Assembly: GCA_036924085.1 (NCBI GenBank)
Contig: JAVGWX010000004.1
Coordinates: 82,727,941 to 82,791,940, forward strand
Direction: 5' to 3'
Source: Ariolimax columbianus
Lineage: Eukaryota > Mollusca > Gastropoda > Stylommatophora > Arionidae
DNA length: 64,000 bases
The position numbers were made by a program, and so were the translations under genes. Under the pieces are notes generated by a model, which did no database searches, was not told the origin of the DNA, and saw only the letters and a list, made by a program, of their open reading frames with translations. Below, piece by piece: positions 42,181-53,864 of the stretch; within the stretch, counting starts at the first letter, position 1; each line of letters begins with the position of its first letter.

Positions 42181-42284
42181 CAAAACAATATGAAACAAAG
42201 GATTTTGCACCTCCCCACAACGTCTAACGACATAAGTGGATTGAAGATAAATAAATAGACGGAAACAATGAGACGGAAATTATT

Positions 42285-42760
42285 ACAAAGGTTGGATTGG
42301 CATTTAGAGAAAAAAAGAAATACATAACGTCAAGGAATATCAGGACAGAACTGAAGAAAAGAATAATCACTGTTGATGTATGGTCATTTGCACTGTATGG
42401 GACTGAAACATGGACACTCTAGCAAGGAAGAATGATTAAAAGCTTGTAAGCGTTTGATATGTGGTGTTATCATAGAATGGCAACAGTGGGTTGGACAGAA
42501 AGAAGATCAAATTATGATGTCCTCACCGAACCAGGCGCATAAAAACAAATATTGAAAATTGTACAGAAACGAAAATTGAGTTGGCTGGGATACATGAGAC
42601 ATGAAAGTCTTCTTCAGAAGAAAATAAAGACAAGATACCTGGTGAGGGACGATGGGGAGGGGGGGGGGTGCAGGGGCGACCAAGACTTACCTTTACATCA
42701 CAGAGATACGGGGACATTAAAGTACGAAACAATGTTGAAAAGAAGAGAGCTGAAATGAAT
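42285..42760 (+). pseudogene. LINE RT C-terminal relic
   Basis: Frames read FREKKKYITSRNIRTELKKR, FALYGTETWTL, SLLQKKIKTRYLV and KRKLSWLGYMRHESLL. These are the LLTSRLSKELKKRII..ALYGSETWTL and RKLSWIGHILRGDSLL blocks. Stops and a poly-G interruption at 42655-42670. Confidence 0.75.
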
Positions 42761-42990
42761 AGGGTCAAATGGAGAGACATACTCAGACAACCTTACAATC
42801 AGTTTTGGGACTGATCAACCAGAGAATAGAGTCAAATGGAGAGACATACTCAGTCAACCTTACAATCAGTTTTGGGACTGATCAACCAGAGAATAGAGTC
42901 AAATGGAGAGACATACTCAGACAACCTTACAATCAGTTTTGGGACTGATCAACCATATAATGATGGTGATGATGATGATAATGAAGACGA
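42757..42990. repeat. ~65-70-bp tandem triplication at a LINE 3' end, with (GAT)n tail
   Basis: Three copies of GTCAAATGGAGAGACATACT..CTTACAATCAGTTTTGGGACTGATCAACC, ending in GATGGTGATGATGATGATAATG. Confidence 0.92.
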
Positions 42991-43019
42991 TAGTAATGAT
43001 ATAGATAACTCAATTTAAT

Positions 43020-43855
43020 GATGTCAGACGCGAGTTACTAATATCTCTCGCATATATACATCTTGAGTCTAGAAAGATAGGAAGTCAAGGCACGTGATAG
43101 AAATTTAGATATATTTTCAAAGATAATCGGATTGGTCGTTTTCTATAGATGTGTATGGTTGCGGGAGTTGCCATGTGGCGTGTGAATTAGACGTCCACTT
43201 TCAAATTAAATATCCTCTCTCTCCAATGTCCAGAGGTGTCTGCTTTTATTGCATACCCCCCTCCCCTCACTCCCCCCTCCACGCAATATTTCTACCTTTC
43301 CCACACTCCCTCTCACGTTTCGTTTACGCCTATTAGCACAGCCTCTTGTTTCTTTTTCCGCCATTGTTGATATTGAGTTTTGCTGTAGTCACTCGTTCTT
43401 ACGAAGAAAATTCAGTAAGTAGGTCACATAATGGTGTGGAATTGCTGGAAAATGCAGTTGGTAGGTTATAAAAGGGTCATTAGGTGGCAACAATATCCAG
43501 CTTTGTGATTACGGTAGTTAGCAGACGCTAGGTGTCACATACACGTGCGCAGCTTAGAAAGAAAATGGCGTCCTTGCTCACAGATTGCACAATAGGAAAA
43601 CAACGAGCTGTTTCGTATTTTTCTGGAGGCTGGAGTGGGAAAAGCGATGATTAAAATGCCTTTCTGCAAAATATATTCATAAATAAATGCTGCCTTTTTT
43701 ACGATGAGAATTGTAACAATATCAATAGATTTTCTCAAGAACGCTGATGAAGCTTGACCTGGTCATTCTGTTAAGTTTGTAACAGAATCATCTATGTGAC
43801 TGGCAGGGGAGATGGTTCGAGCTGACATGCGAGTAAAAATAACAGTGTAGCAGCT
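43020..43855. other. No recognisable feature
   Basis: Pyrimidine-rich patch at 43250-43315; otherwise nothing supported. Confidence 0.4.
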
Positions 43856-43859
43856 GCAG

Positions 43860-44200
43860 TTCTTAGTTCTTAGTCGACCTTCACTTCTACAGGGTCAGAT
43901 GCCCCTGTGCAGGTCCCAGATCTGGTATGAACTGGATATAGCTGGGAGAAGGATTTCCTGCGTAGTGTGCTAGGCTTGAGTAGCTTTATACTCCGCTGCG
44001 TTGGGTTGTTAACCAATGTGCCAGTTCATATTAATAAGACTCAAACACTAGAGCGAAGTAGACCCGCATCCTGTTAGGCGCCATCTATGCGGCTCTAAAC
44101 AAACTACCAAACCATAATCGGTGTTATGCCATGTCACACAGTTAGTCGTCTCTCACGACATGTTCTATGTGAGGCAGTGGTGCTATTCTAGTCCTTGTCA
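43860..44200 (-). repeat. Dispersed repeat family X relative
   Basis: TCGACCTTCACTTCTACAGG..GCAGGTCCCAGATCTGG..CTCCGCTGCGTTGGG..CTCTCACGACATGTTCTATG. It is the reverse complement of 62560-62920. Confidence 0.8.
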
Positions 44201-44300
44201 CACACAAAGACCTCGGCAGGCCATTCGGGATCAGCTCAGATCAGAGCAGCTTCAGTAGTATGTTAATTTAGTTTAGCTTACAACACAATAAATGAACGCA

Positions 44301-46262
44301 CGTTGGCGAATGACTAAAGAATTGAACGTGAAGTCCAAATGTGGCTGAGATAGCAGACCAAAGACTTCTATGCTGCAGGTTTTAAAGTGAAGTAAAGATC
44401 CCAACACGACATGTGCCGTATACTTCTTCTTCGTTCGTTCTCAATCTCCCACTACCAAACCCTGAAAGGGCTTAAGTAGCAGAATATAGTCCAAAGAACG
44501 GAATGCGTTGTGTCGTAGTTTAGAGCTTGGCTGCAATATTTGCACCTTTCGGTCAAACACATCCGACTTCAGCAATCATTTTTTTAGTACCGGGTTAGCA
44601 TTCCCTCTTCGATCCCTTCTCCTTAGCCAGTCTGCCCTGCTGCAGCCTGTTATCCAGGATCACCGCGTGGAGGTGTAGAAGGGTCTTGGCAGCTATGGGT
44701 CGCTGACCACTGCAGCTAATGCGCTGCTCAGCATCTTGATCCCATGTGCCGTATACGAAATATGGTGTTAGACCCATATTATTATTTTGTCACCCACTTG
44801 GTCAGCATCATGTCGGTCGCCTTTACTTCCCATAATTTTCTTCTAGTACCCAATTTTTGGCTGGGTCAACTACAGAAGCCGGTTTGCGATCATAAAAAAA
44901 ATCCTGCACCAACTGGGGATTGAACCCTGATCGCTTGATTGGGAAGCCAGTGCACGTTGGCGAATGACTAAAGAATTGAACGTGAAGTCCAAATGTGGCT
45001 GAGATAGCAGACCAAAGACTTCTATGCTGCAGGTTTTAAAGTGAAGTAAAGATCCCAACACGACATGTGCCGTATACTTCTTCTTCGTTCGTTCTCAATC
45101 TCCCACTACCAAACCCTGAAAGGGCTTAAGTAGCAGAATATAGTCCAAAGAACGGAATGCGTTGTGTCGTAGTTTAGAGCTTGGCTGCAATATTTGCACC
45201 TTTCGGTCAAACACATCCGACTTCAGCAATCATTTTTTTAGTACCGGGTTAGCATTCCCTCTTCGATCCCTTCTCCTTAGCCAGTCTGCCCTGCTGCAGC
45301 CTGTTATCCAGGATCACCGCGTGGAGGTGTAGAAGGGTCTTGGCAGCTATGGGTCGCTGACCACTGCAGCTAATGCGCTGCTCAGCATCTTGATCCCATG
45401 TGCCGTATACGAAATATGGTGTTAGACCCATATTATTATTTTGTCACCCACTTGGTCAGCATCATGTCGGTCGCCTTTACTTCCCATAATTTTCTTCTAG
45501 TACCCAATTTTTGGCTGGGTCAACTACAGAAGCCGGTTTGCGATCATAAAAAAAATCCTGCACCAACTGGGGATTGAACCCTGATCGCTTGATTGGGAAG
45601 CCAGTGCACGTTGGCGAATGACTAAAGAATTGAACGTGAAGTCCAAATGTGGCTGAGATAGCAGACCAAAGACTTCTATGCTGCAGGTTTTAAAGTGAAG
45701 TAAAGATCCCAACACGACATGTGCCGTATACTTCTTCTTCGTTCGTTCTCAATCTCCCACTACCAAACCCTGAAAGGGCTTAAGTAGCAGAATATAGTCC
45801 AAAGAACGGAATGCGTTGTGTCGTAGTTTAGAGCTTGGCTGCAATATTTGCACCTTTCGGTCAAACACATCCGACTTCAGCAATCATTTTTTTAGTACCG
45901 GGTTAGCATTCCCTCTTCGATCCCTTCTCCTTAGCCAGTCTGCCCTGCTGCAGCCTGTTATCCAGGATCACCGCGTGGAGGTGTAGAAGGGTCTTGGCAG
46001 CTATGGGTCGCTGACCACTGCAGCTAATGCGCTGCTCAGCATCTTGATCCCATGTGCCGTATACGAAATATGGTGTTAGACCCATATTATTATTTTGTCA
46101 CCCACTTGGTCAGCATCATGTCGGTCGCCTTTACTTCCCATAATTTTCTTCTAGTACCCAATTTTTGGCTGGGTCAACTACAGAAGCCGGTTTGCGATCA
46201 TAAAAAAAATCCTGCACCAACTGGGGATTGAACCCTGATCGCTTGATTGGGAAGCCAGTGCA
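44301..46262. repeat. Three tandem 654-bp repeats carrying a SINE
   Basis: Units 44301-44954, 44955-45608 and 45609-46262 look identical in all segments I compared, including a 60-codon and a 63-codon minus-strand open frame. Each contains about 100 bp of flank (ACGTTGGCGAATGACTAAAG) plus a SINE minus its head; only the third copy keeps the head, at 46262-46290. Junction microhomology is GCA/GCACG. Confidence 0.95.
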
Positions 46263-46290
46263 CTAACCACTACGCCCAGCCCCCTCCCCC
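45735..46290 (-). repeat. Composite tRNA-derived SINE, family A, full copy
   Basis: Minus strand: head GGCTGGGCGTAGTGGTTAGTGC (A box within), B box GGTTCAATCCC, an internal block with ACGGCACATGGGATCAAGATG, the core TGCTGAAGTCGGATGTGTTT, GGTGCAAATATTGCAGCCAAG and tail GAACGAACGAAGAAGAAG. About 550 bp, long for a SINE, so it may contain an older insertion. Confidence 0.75.
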
Positions 46291-46489
46291 CAATGCTGAT
46301 AATAGAGCCGGTATTGTCAAAATTGGTGCCGTTATCGATTTTACCATTTTGTAGAGGATCTTTAAGTCGTTATTTTGTTCTGTCGACGGTCGCCATCTTG
46401 GCGTATTCTGCTAATTAACAAATTTGTAAGGTTGCTTTATGTCTTACGCTCGGATACAAGAAAGGGGAAACGCTCATGTAAATTACTAG

Positions 46490-47530
46490 ATTTGCACTGT
46501 TCTGCTCTGCTCTGTTATGTTATGTTATGATATGGTATGTTATGTTACGTTATGTTATTATGTTATAATAGGTTATGTTATGTTATGAATATGTTGTGAT
46601 CTGATCTGATATGTTGTGATATGATCTGATATGTTGTGATGTGATCTGGTATTTTCTGATTTGATCTTATTTGTTTTGATCTATTCTGATATGATTTGAT
46701 ATGTTCTGATCTGATCTTCTCTGATCTGCTCTGCTTTGATCTAGTCAGATCTTATATGATCTGCTCTGATTTGTTCTGTTCCTATCTGATTTGTTCTGTT
46801 ATTTTCTTTTCTGTTCTGATCTGTCTTGCGCTGCTCTGTTTTAATCTGATGTGTATTGTTCTGCACTGTTCTGTTCATTCTTAGCTGTTCTGTTCTGCCC
46901 TATTCTATTCTATTATGTTCTTATCTGTTTCTAAGAATCTACATCATTACACTTCAGTAAGATCTATAGGTGCTCAGTCTCTCTTAATGCATGTCGAAAG
47001 CTGTGGATACCAAACGGTTCTTATGACTTGCTGGATGCACACATTCCTGGGCTGTCCACTTAGGCGTCCTACTCTCCTAACCCTTGTCTGGTTTCAAAGG
47101 TCTACAGTTCATGAATGCCGGTTCATCGATTGCAGTGCCATCCTTCAACAACATGTCATTGATAGACTTCAAAATGGCATATCCAGCTTGTCAATAATGG
47201 ATGTTCATGCAGCCAAAATATCAGCTTTTTTATTGTCTGGAACCCATCTGGACTAGGACAGTAGGTCTACACTAGCCGCTAGATGTTTGATGCCTCTATT
47301 GCCTCCATCCACGCATACCTTGCCCAGCATGTCCATTAGTCCCTAGAGGTTCGATGCATCTACAGCTGCCATCCAGTCATGCCTTTCCCAGCCTGTCCAT
47401 TAGCCCCTAGAGGTTCGATGCATCTACAGCTACCATCCAGTCATGCCTTGCCCAGCCTGTCCACACTAGCCCCTAGAGGTTCGATGCATCTACAGCTGAA
47501 ATCCACTCATGCCTTGTCCAGCCTTTCTGG
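46490..47530. repeat. Left arm of a large inverted repeat
   Basis: Outer part 46495-46915 is TGTTCTG/TGATCTG-rich. The middle 46916-47265 is complex sequence about 88% identical (my estimate by eye) and indel-free against the reverse complement of 53219-53560. The inner part 47280-47530 holds about four ~64-bp units (CTAGAGGTTCGATGCATCTA..CAGCCTGTCCATTAGCC). No coding function inferred. Confidence 0.9.
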
Positions 47531-47719
47531 ACCTTCGGAAGAAACATTTGTAATCTTACACGATGTTAAAGAGGTCTCAGATAACCATCTCAGTGATGCG
47601 ATCAGTTCCTCCATTTGTAGTCTCGTATTATAGGTTGTTCTCTTGCCGCAGGCTGCTAATCTGTATACTCCGCTCGGGTAACAACATTAGCCTAACCTGT
47701 AACTTTAGCAGAGAAGCCC

Positions 47720-47935
47720 TAGAGGACAGGGGCGATCGACCCCAACCAGGCACGTCCACAGGTGGCGTATAGTGGGGCGACCGACCCCAACCAGACACGT
47801 CCACAGGTGGCGGATAGTGGGGCGACCGACCCCAACCAAGCACGTCCACAGGTGGCGGATAGTGGGGCGACCGACCCCAACCAGGCACGTCCCCAGGTGG
47901 CGGATAGTGGAACGACCTCCAGATATGGAGCGTCA
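47720..47935. repeat. 45-bp minisatellite
   Basis: Nearly five units of GGGGCGACCGACCCCAACCA + GGCACGTCCACAGGTGGCGGATAGT. Its multiple-of-3 period creates false ORFs. Confidence 0.95.
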
Positions 47936-48139
47936 GCTGCGATATAAGCCAGGTATAATAACTGGACGAATAAGCAGGCGTGGACCAACTGGTGGTGTAT
48001 TACAGTAGGATGGGGTGGGACAACAGGTGGCACTGCTTTCCCCACTGAAATACCCCATGTGTACACCAAACGGGTAAGAGCCGCTATATGCTCTAGCCAC
48101 GGGAAGGAAACCACGGTAGACAAACCAACCTACTGCCCT

Positions 48140-51100
48140 GCAGGTACCATCGGGAGATGGAAAGGCTATGGGAGACAACCCAAAACAGAAAACTCAACCC
48201 GACCTGCCGAAGACGGAGTGTGTCAGCTACGGCGTAGGAACCGGGAAAAATCAGGGCGCACACGCACCAACAGGATATGGTCATGCGACAGTCTACCCTA
48301 TCGTCATGGTGTCACTTCTACAAGTTACAACCGGGGAGGAGCGGTGCCGGGCCCCCAGCCTCGAGGCGACCCACCCAAGCAACCGGTGCCTCTGCTAACC
48401 TAGTGGTCAGGGGGAGGAAGAGTAGTGCAACTGATCAACAAACTAGGAACCTAAAAGTGGTACAATTGAATGCAGAGGACGTGAGAAACAAGAAACCCGA
48501 ACTGCAAGAATTTCTCAAGGAAAACGATATAGACATCATTTGTATTCAGGAAACACACCCAAAAGAAACTCACAAATTTTCCATCAGAGGATATGAATGT
48601 TTCCGCCAAGATAGGGAAAAAAGATTCAAAGGAGGAATAATAACACTAGTTAAAAATTCTATACCAGCAGTAGAAACAAATTGATCTGGATCAGATGAAT
48701 TAGAATACATCACAATAAAGATCATCCTGCCCAGTGGAGACTCAATGATAACAAACTGCTATAGTCCACCAGCCACAGCTCTGGCAATACACAGTGTCAA
48801 AATAGAAGAATCGAGACACCTCATAGTTGGAGATTTTAACAGTCACTCCCCAAGCTGGGGCTACGAAACAATGGACCAGAGAGGCGAGGAGGTAGAAGAT
48901 TGGATGATAGAAAACAAACTCATCCTAATAAATAGGCCAGACGATAGGCACACATATTACTCTAGAATATGGAGAAAAAAAATGAGTACTCCAGACCTTG
49001 CGATGGCAACGGACGACCTTCACCGACTAATAGCAAGAACAGTCAACAGCCAACTAAGTGGGAGCGACAATGTCTCAATAATTTTAGAAATATGTACCAT
49101 GGGACAAACAGAGATAACAGATATGCACCCAAGTTGGAACTTTTAAAGAGCAAACTGGACTCTATTTAGAGATAATGTAAATAAACTCTGTCAAGATATA
49201 TCCCATGCCAAAAATTTAAATAAAAATGTTTCCATCATGACGGAGGCTATCACCCAGGCAGCAAAGAAATCAATTCCACGTGGAAAACGGAAAAATTATA
49301 AACCCTATTGGAGCAACAAACTAGGGACAATGCACAAGGAACTAAGTGAGGCAAGAGATACCATGGAAAAAAATCCTTCCCCAGAAAACATAGGGAAACA
49401 GCAAAATTGAAAACACATTCATAGAGCAAAAGAAGGAGGAGATCCAAAGAAGTTGGCATGAAAAGACTGAAAGCCTCAACATGGACATGGATACAAGTAA
49501 ACTCTGGAACCTGACAAGAGCCTTAAATGAGGAAACCAGAGGTAGCCATGGGAAGACGGCCATTAAGGAAAATGAGAAACATCATACAGGAAAAATGGTA
49601 GCAAACATCCTAGCTGAATTTTTCAGAGATGAGAGTACCACAACATTGACACGAGAACGCAAACTAGAAGTCAAAAAAGAGATAAAAGAGAACCTGAAGA
49701 CACAGAATGCGGATCCCTGCATGAAGTCATCATTCAAAATGGTAGAATTAAACACTGCTATTCAGAAACTGAAAAACAAGAAAGCTCCAGGAAAAGATGG
49801 CATCACAAATGAAATGATTAAAAACCTAGACCAAGTGTCAAGTAGAAAACTCCTGAAAATCTTCAATCAATCATGGAGCAAGGGTAAGATCCCAGACCAG
49901 TGGCGGGAGGCTATCATTATCCCCATCAGAAAACCAAAAAAGGACAAGACAAGCAAGGAAAGTTATAGGCCAATAAGCCTGCTTAGCTGTGTTGGAAAAG
50001 TCATGGAAAAAATGGTAAACGCAAGACTAATAAAACATCTGGAAAATAAACCCATCTCCTACTCAATTCACAGTCAGCCTTTAGGAACAACCGCAACACA
50101 GAAGACCAACTAGTGTACCTAACCCAAGAAATAGAAAATGCATTCCAAGGTAAGGAAATAAATACTTGCGGTCTTTCTGGATATGGCAAAAGCTTTTGAC
50201 AAGGTATGGAGAGAAGGACTCCTCCTAAAACTATTAAACAACAAAATAGAAGGGAGAATGTACAGATGGATACAAGACTTCCTCCGATACAGAACAGCAA
50301 GAGTCAAATTAGATGGATCACTGAGCCATAGAATAACTCTCCAACAAGGTGTACCCCAGGGAGGCGTCATCTCTCCTACCCTCTTTATCCTGTTCATAAA
50401 CGACATAGCGGGAAAACTCCCAAAGAAAGTAACGGACCTCGCAATGTGGAGTGCTGCAGAAAAACTACCAACGGCTGAAAATAGAATGCAGACAGCATTG
50501 GACACTGTTGGAAAATGGGTTACAGATTGGGTATTGCAGATTAACATCTCAAAGACAGTTACAACATGCTTCTCACTGTCCAACACCAAGGAAGTAACAA
50601 AACTTATTCTAAATGGCAAAGAGCTTGTACAAGAAAATACCCCTGTGTATCTCGGAGTTAAAATGGACAAGAGACTGACATGCAGGGAACACATACAGGA
50701 GATAGAACAAAAAGCAACCAGAAAACTATCCCTCATGAAGAAGCTGGCCGGAACAAGCTGGGGTACAAATAGCAACATCCACAAAAATGTATACACTGGC
50801 ACAGTCAGGACAGTACTTGAATACGGCATGACAGCCTGGACCAGAGCATCAAAAATAAACATGGAACGCCTAACCAAAATTCAAAATTCAGGCTTAAGGA
50901 TAATAACAGGAGGAATGAAGACTACACCAACCAGAAAATGAAAACATATACAAATATAAGACCCCTAAATACTAGACGAAAGGAAAGAGTGCTGACACAT
51001 AGCGAAAAGATGCTACGCATGCCTGATCATCCCATACATATCAAACTAAAACACCCAGTTAAAAATAGACTAAAGAGAACCAGCTTCATTCATATATCAA

Positions 51101-52135
51101 ACCACCTACACCAAAAATATGGAGAACTAATTCCCAACCAACCTACAGAAATAGAAATGCTTATTAACTATGAAGAGTCCAGCTGCAACATAAACAACAT
51201 CTAAATAAGTACAGAGATCCCAGGAATAAGAAGAAAAGACCAACACAGTGTCCACGAGCTGAAAATTTTAGCACAAACAATGATTGAGGAGAAATATAAT
51301 ACCAAGGAATGGACACAGGTGTACACAGATAGTTCAGCAGAGGGGGCAGGCCGAAACGGGGGAGGATGCATATTCATAAGACACAAAAGTGGAAATATAA
51401 CAGAAGAGGCCCTCCCAACAGGAAAGTTGTCCACAAACCTTAGAGGAGAATCGATGGCCCTCCTGCGAGCACTGAGAATACTTCAAACAGAATGGCAACC
51501 TCCAACAAAAATTGCTGTATTCACAGACTGCAGAGAACTATTAGAGACAATACAAAAAACAAACAACGAACCACTGTTATCGGAGATCAGAGCAGAACTG
51601 GGAAAACTCCAGAGATCCTCAACAATAGCGCTCCAGTGTCTACCCTCCTATTGCCGAATCACCGGAAACGAGAGAGCTGATGCTCTGGCAAAAGATGGCA
51701 GCAAAAAGGCACAATTTAATCATCGAGTACCATACAGAGAAATTAAGAACATCATCAGAAATCAGTATACACACCAATGGAGAGAAGACAGAAACATAAG
51801 CAGTACATCAGACCCAATTCACCAACTCAAAAGAAATCAACAAACTACCTTATTTCGCCTGAGAACTAGAAACTGCAGACTACTAGAACATCTGTACCGA
51901 CTGAAGATCTCACACACCGATGAGTGCCCATGTAGAACAGGATGACTGAACCCTGGGTATATTCTACAAGAATGCCCAATCTATAGGGAAATGAGATGCC
52001 AGACCTGGCCAGAGGGTGCGGAGCTGAGACAAAAGCTGTGGGGCAGCCGCTCCGACTTGGTGAAGACTACAGACTTCATCATGGCGACTGGCCTGCAGAT
52101 ATAGCATGACCAAAAAGATCCTGAACGCAAAGAAG
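48140..52135 (+). pseudogene. RNase H-type LINE, copy 2: endonuclease, RT, RNase H, knuckle
   Basis: Endonuclease: LKVVQLNAEDVRNKK (from 48451), IDIICIQETHPKET and HLIVGDFNSHSPSWGY (D at 48832), with TGA at 48682 and TAA at 49144. Frameshifts near 49395-49425. RT fingers: NKKAPGKDGITNEMIK and RPISLLSCVGKVMEKMV; frameshifts near 50085 and 50160; MAKAFDKVWREG, QGVPQGGVISPTLFILFIND. The catalytic YADD is removed by an 18-nt in-frame deletion (KVTDLAMWSA at 50428). RNase H (50938-51945 frame) keeps D at 51328, E at 51448, D at 51526 and D at 51679. TAA at 51202 is shared with copy 1. Knuckle HTDECPCRTG, then TGA. Tail AACGCAAAGAAGAAGAAGAG. Part of an ORF1 C-terminus may lie at 48140-48450. Confidence 0.92.
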
Positions 52136-52500
52136 AAGAAGAGCAGAGAAGCATTGACCTGATTGACAACTGTGCAGCATTGATCCATTGCCATTTGATG
52201 ACACTGTATTTGTGCAGCCAGCTATCAACATATTTCATAAAATGGACTCAAACGTAAATCGAGATGTGTTGGAGTAGGAGTGTGTGCAACCAACGACATA
52301 CATGAACCAGTATTATCATTCATTCACATTTTCGCTACTCTGCAAGACATAAGCCATTACTGTAGCCGGATCTTAATAACGCAATTCTGTTTGCAATAAT
52401 TTGTAATCATTCCCCTTTTCATTTCAATAAAAAGTATATTTTTTGCACTGCAGTTTGCCCCTTTGAAGGAAGCCGGTGTCGAAACTTGTGCAGTGGCTTA
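52136..52500. other. No recognisable feature
   Basis: No coding or repeat signal I can support. Confidence 0.4.
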
Positions 52501-52501
52501 C

Positions 52502-52998
52502 TACGAGGGCAATTGAAAAAGTTTTACCTGCCTCGCCATAACAATAACAACAGTGCTCACAGCCACGTGACAACTATGTGAAAATAATCCCTAACGAAGT
52601 TAGTATAGAAACATGTAGTGACATGCGCTTGAAACTTGACGCATGCGCACAGTAGACACTAACATGCGGCCTACATGGAAATACCGTTGAAGTAATGTGC
52701 TATTATTGAATGCACTGAACATGCATCCAAGAATGACTGCGGTATCTGGTGACGCCTATGTGGATATCAGCACTGTTGGCAGGTGGGCACGGACTGTAAA
52801 AGGCGACATTCCAGCCACGACAAACCTGCATGGCAAGGCTTGCAGCGGACGACCGATCACAGATGTGGATGCAAAGAACTGTGCTGAAGTTGGCGTGGGC
52901 GAACTGATTCATGCCCAATTGCCGTGTCGAGCAGATGCCACAATGCGTATGGTGTCCATCACAGTATCCATGCCCTGCTTGTTTATAGGAAAGCCTTT
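52502..52998 (+). pseudogene. mariner 5' end: TIR and transposase N-terminus
   Basis: Starts TA-CGAGGGCAATTGAAAAAGTT, a mariner-type end. The frame at 52730-52990 reads YVDISTVGRWARTVKGDIPA, LHGKACSGRPITDVDAKN and ELIHAQLPCRAD: the first HTH, the GRP(I/V)T linker and the start of the second HTH. Ends abruptly at about 52998, where the right arm of the inverted repeat begins. Confidence 0.75.
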
Positions 52999-53034
52999 AG
53001 GGAATACTGTGGACAGGCTTTGTAAGGCATGAGT

Positions 53035-53845
53035 GGATGGCAGCTGTAGAGGCATCGAACCGGTAGGGCTTATGGACAGGCTGGGCAAGGCATGAGTCGA
53101 TGGCAGCTGTAGAGGCCTCTGGCCACTAGGAGCTAATGGACAGGATGGGGAAGGTATGCGTGGATGGAGGCAATAGAGGCATCAAACATCTAGGGGCTAG
53201 TGTAGACCTACTGTCCTAGTCCAGATGAATTCCAGACAATAAAAAAGCTGATATTTTGGCTGCACAAACATCCATTATTGACAAGCTGGATATGGCATTT
53301 TGAAGTCTATCAATGACATGTTGTTGAAGGATGACACTGCAATCGATGAACCAGCATTCATGAACTGTAGACCTTTGAAATCAGACAAGAGCGAGGCGAG
53401 TGGGATGCATAAGTGGACGGCTCAGGAAAGGGTGCATCCAACAAGTCATAGGAACCATTTGGTATCCACATCTTTCGACATGTATTTAAAGAGACTGGGC
53501 ACCTAGAGATCTCACTGAAGTGCAGTGAAGTATATTCTTAGAAACAAATAAGAACATAATAAAACAGAATAGGACAGAACAGAGTAGCTAAGAATGACCA
53601 GAATAGAGCAGAACAATACACATCAGATTAAAACAGAGCAATACAAAATAGATCAGGACAGAATATATCATACAACAGATCAGATCAGATCAGAACAGAA
53701 AAGAACATAACATATCAGATCAGAACATAACAGGTCAGAACAGAACATATCAGAATAAAATAGATCAGAAAAGAATAGAACAATCAGATAAGAACAGTAC
53801 AGATCAGATCAGAATAGAACAGATCAGAACAGAACAAATAAAATC
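53035..53845. repeat. Right arm of the large inverted repeat
   Basis: Reverse complement of 46490-47530: ~64-bp units at 53035-53210, complex sequence at 53211-53560, CAGATCAGAACAGAACA-rich outer part at 53561-53845. Confidence 0.9.
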
Positions 53846-53864
53846 TGTAAAATAATCCATTCCA

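Larger units (their letters stand above)
41430..42265 (+). repeat. Dispersed repeat family X interrupted by two SINEs
   Basis: Host sequence at 41430-41478, 41714-41919 and 42181-42265 is co-linear with the uninterrupted copy at 19930-20290. Confidence 0.85.

Noticed and set aside
46915..47256. 113-codon ORF conserved in length in the inverted arm
   Set aside because: The other arm has in-frame stops and many amino-acid changing differences, so no sign of coding constraint.
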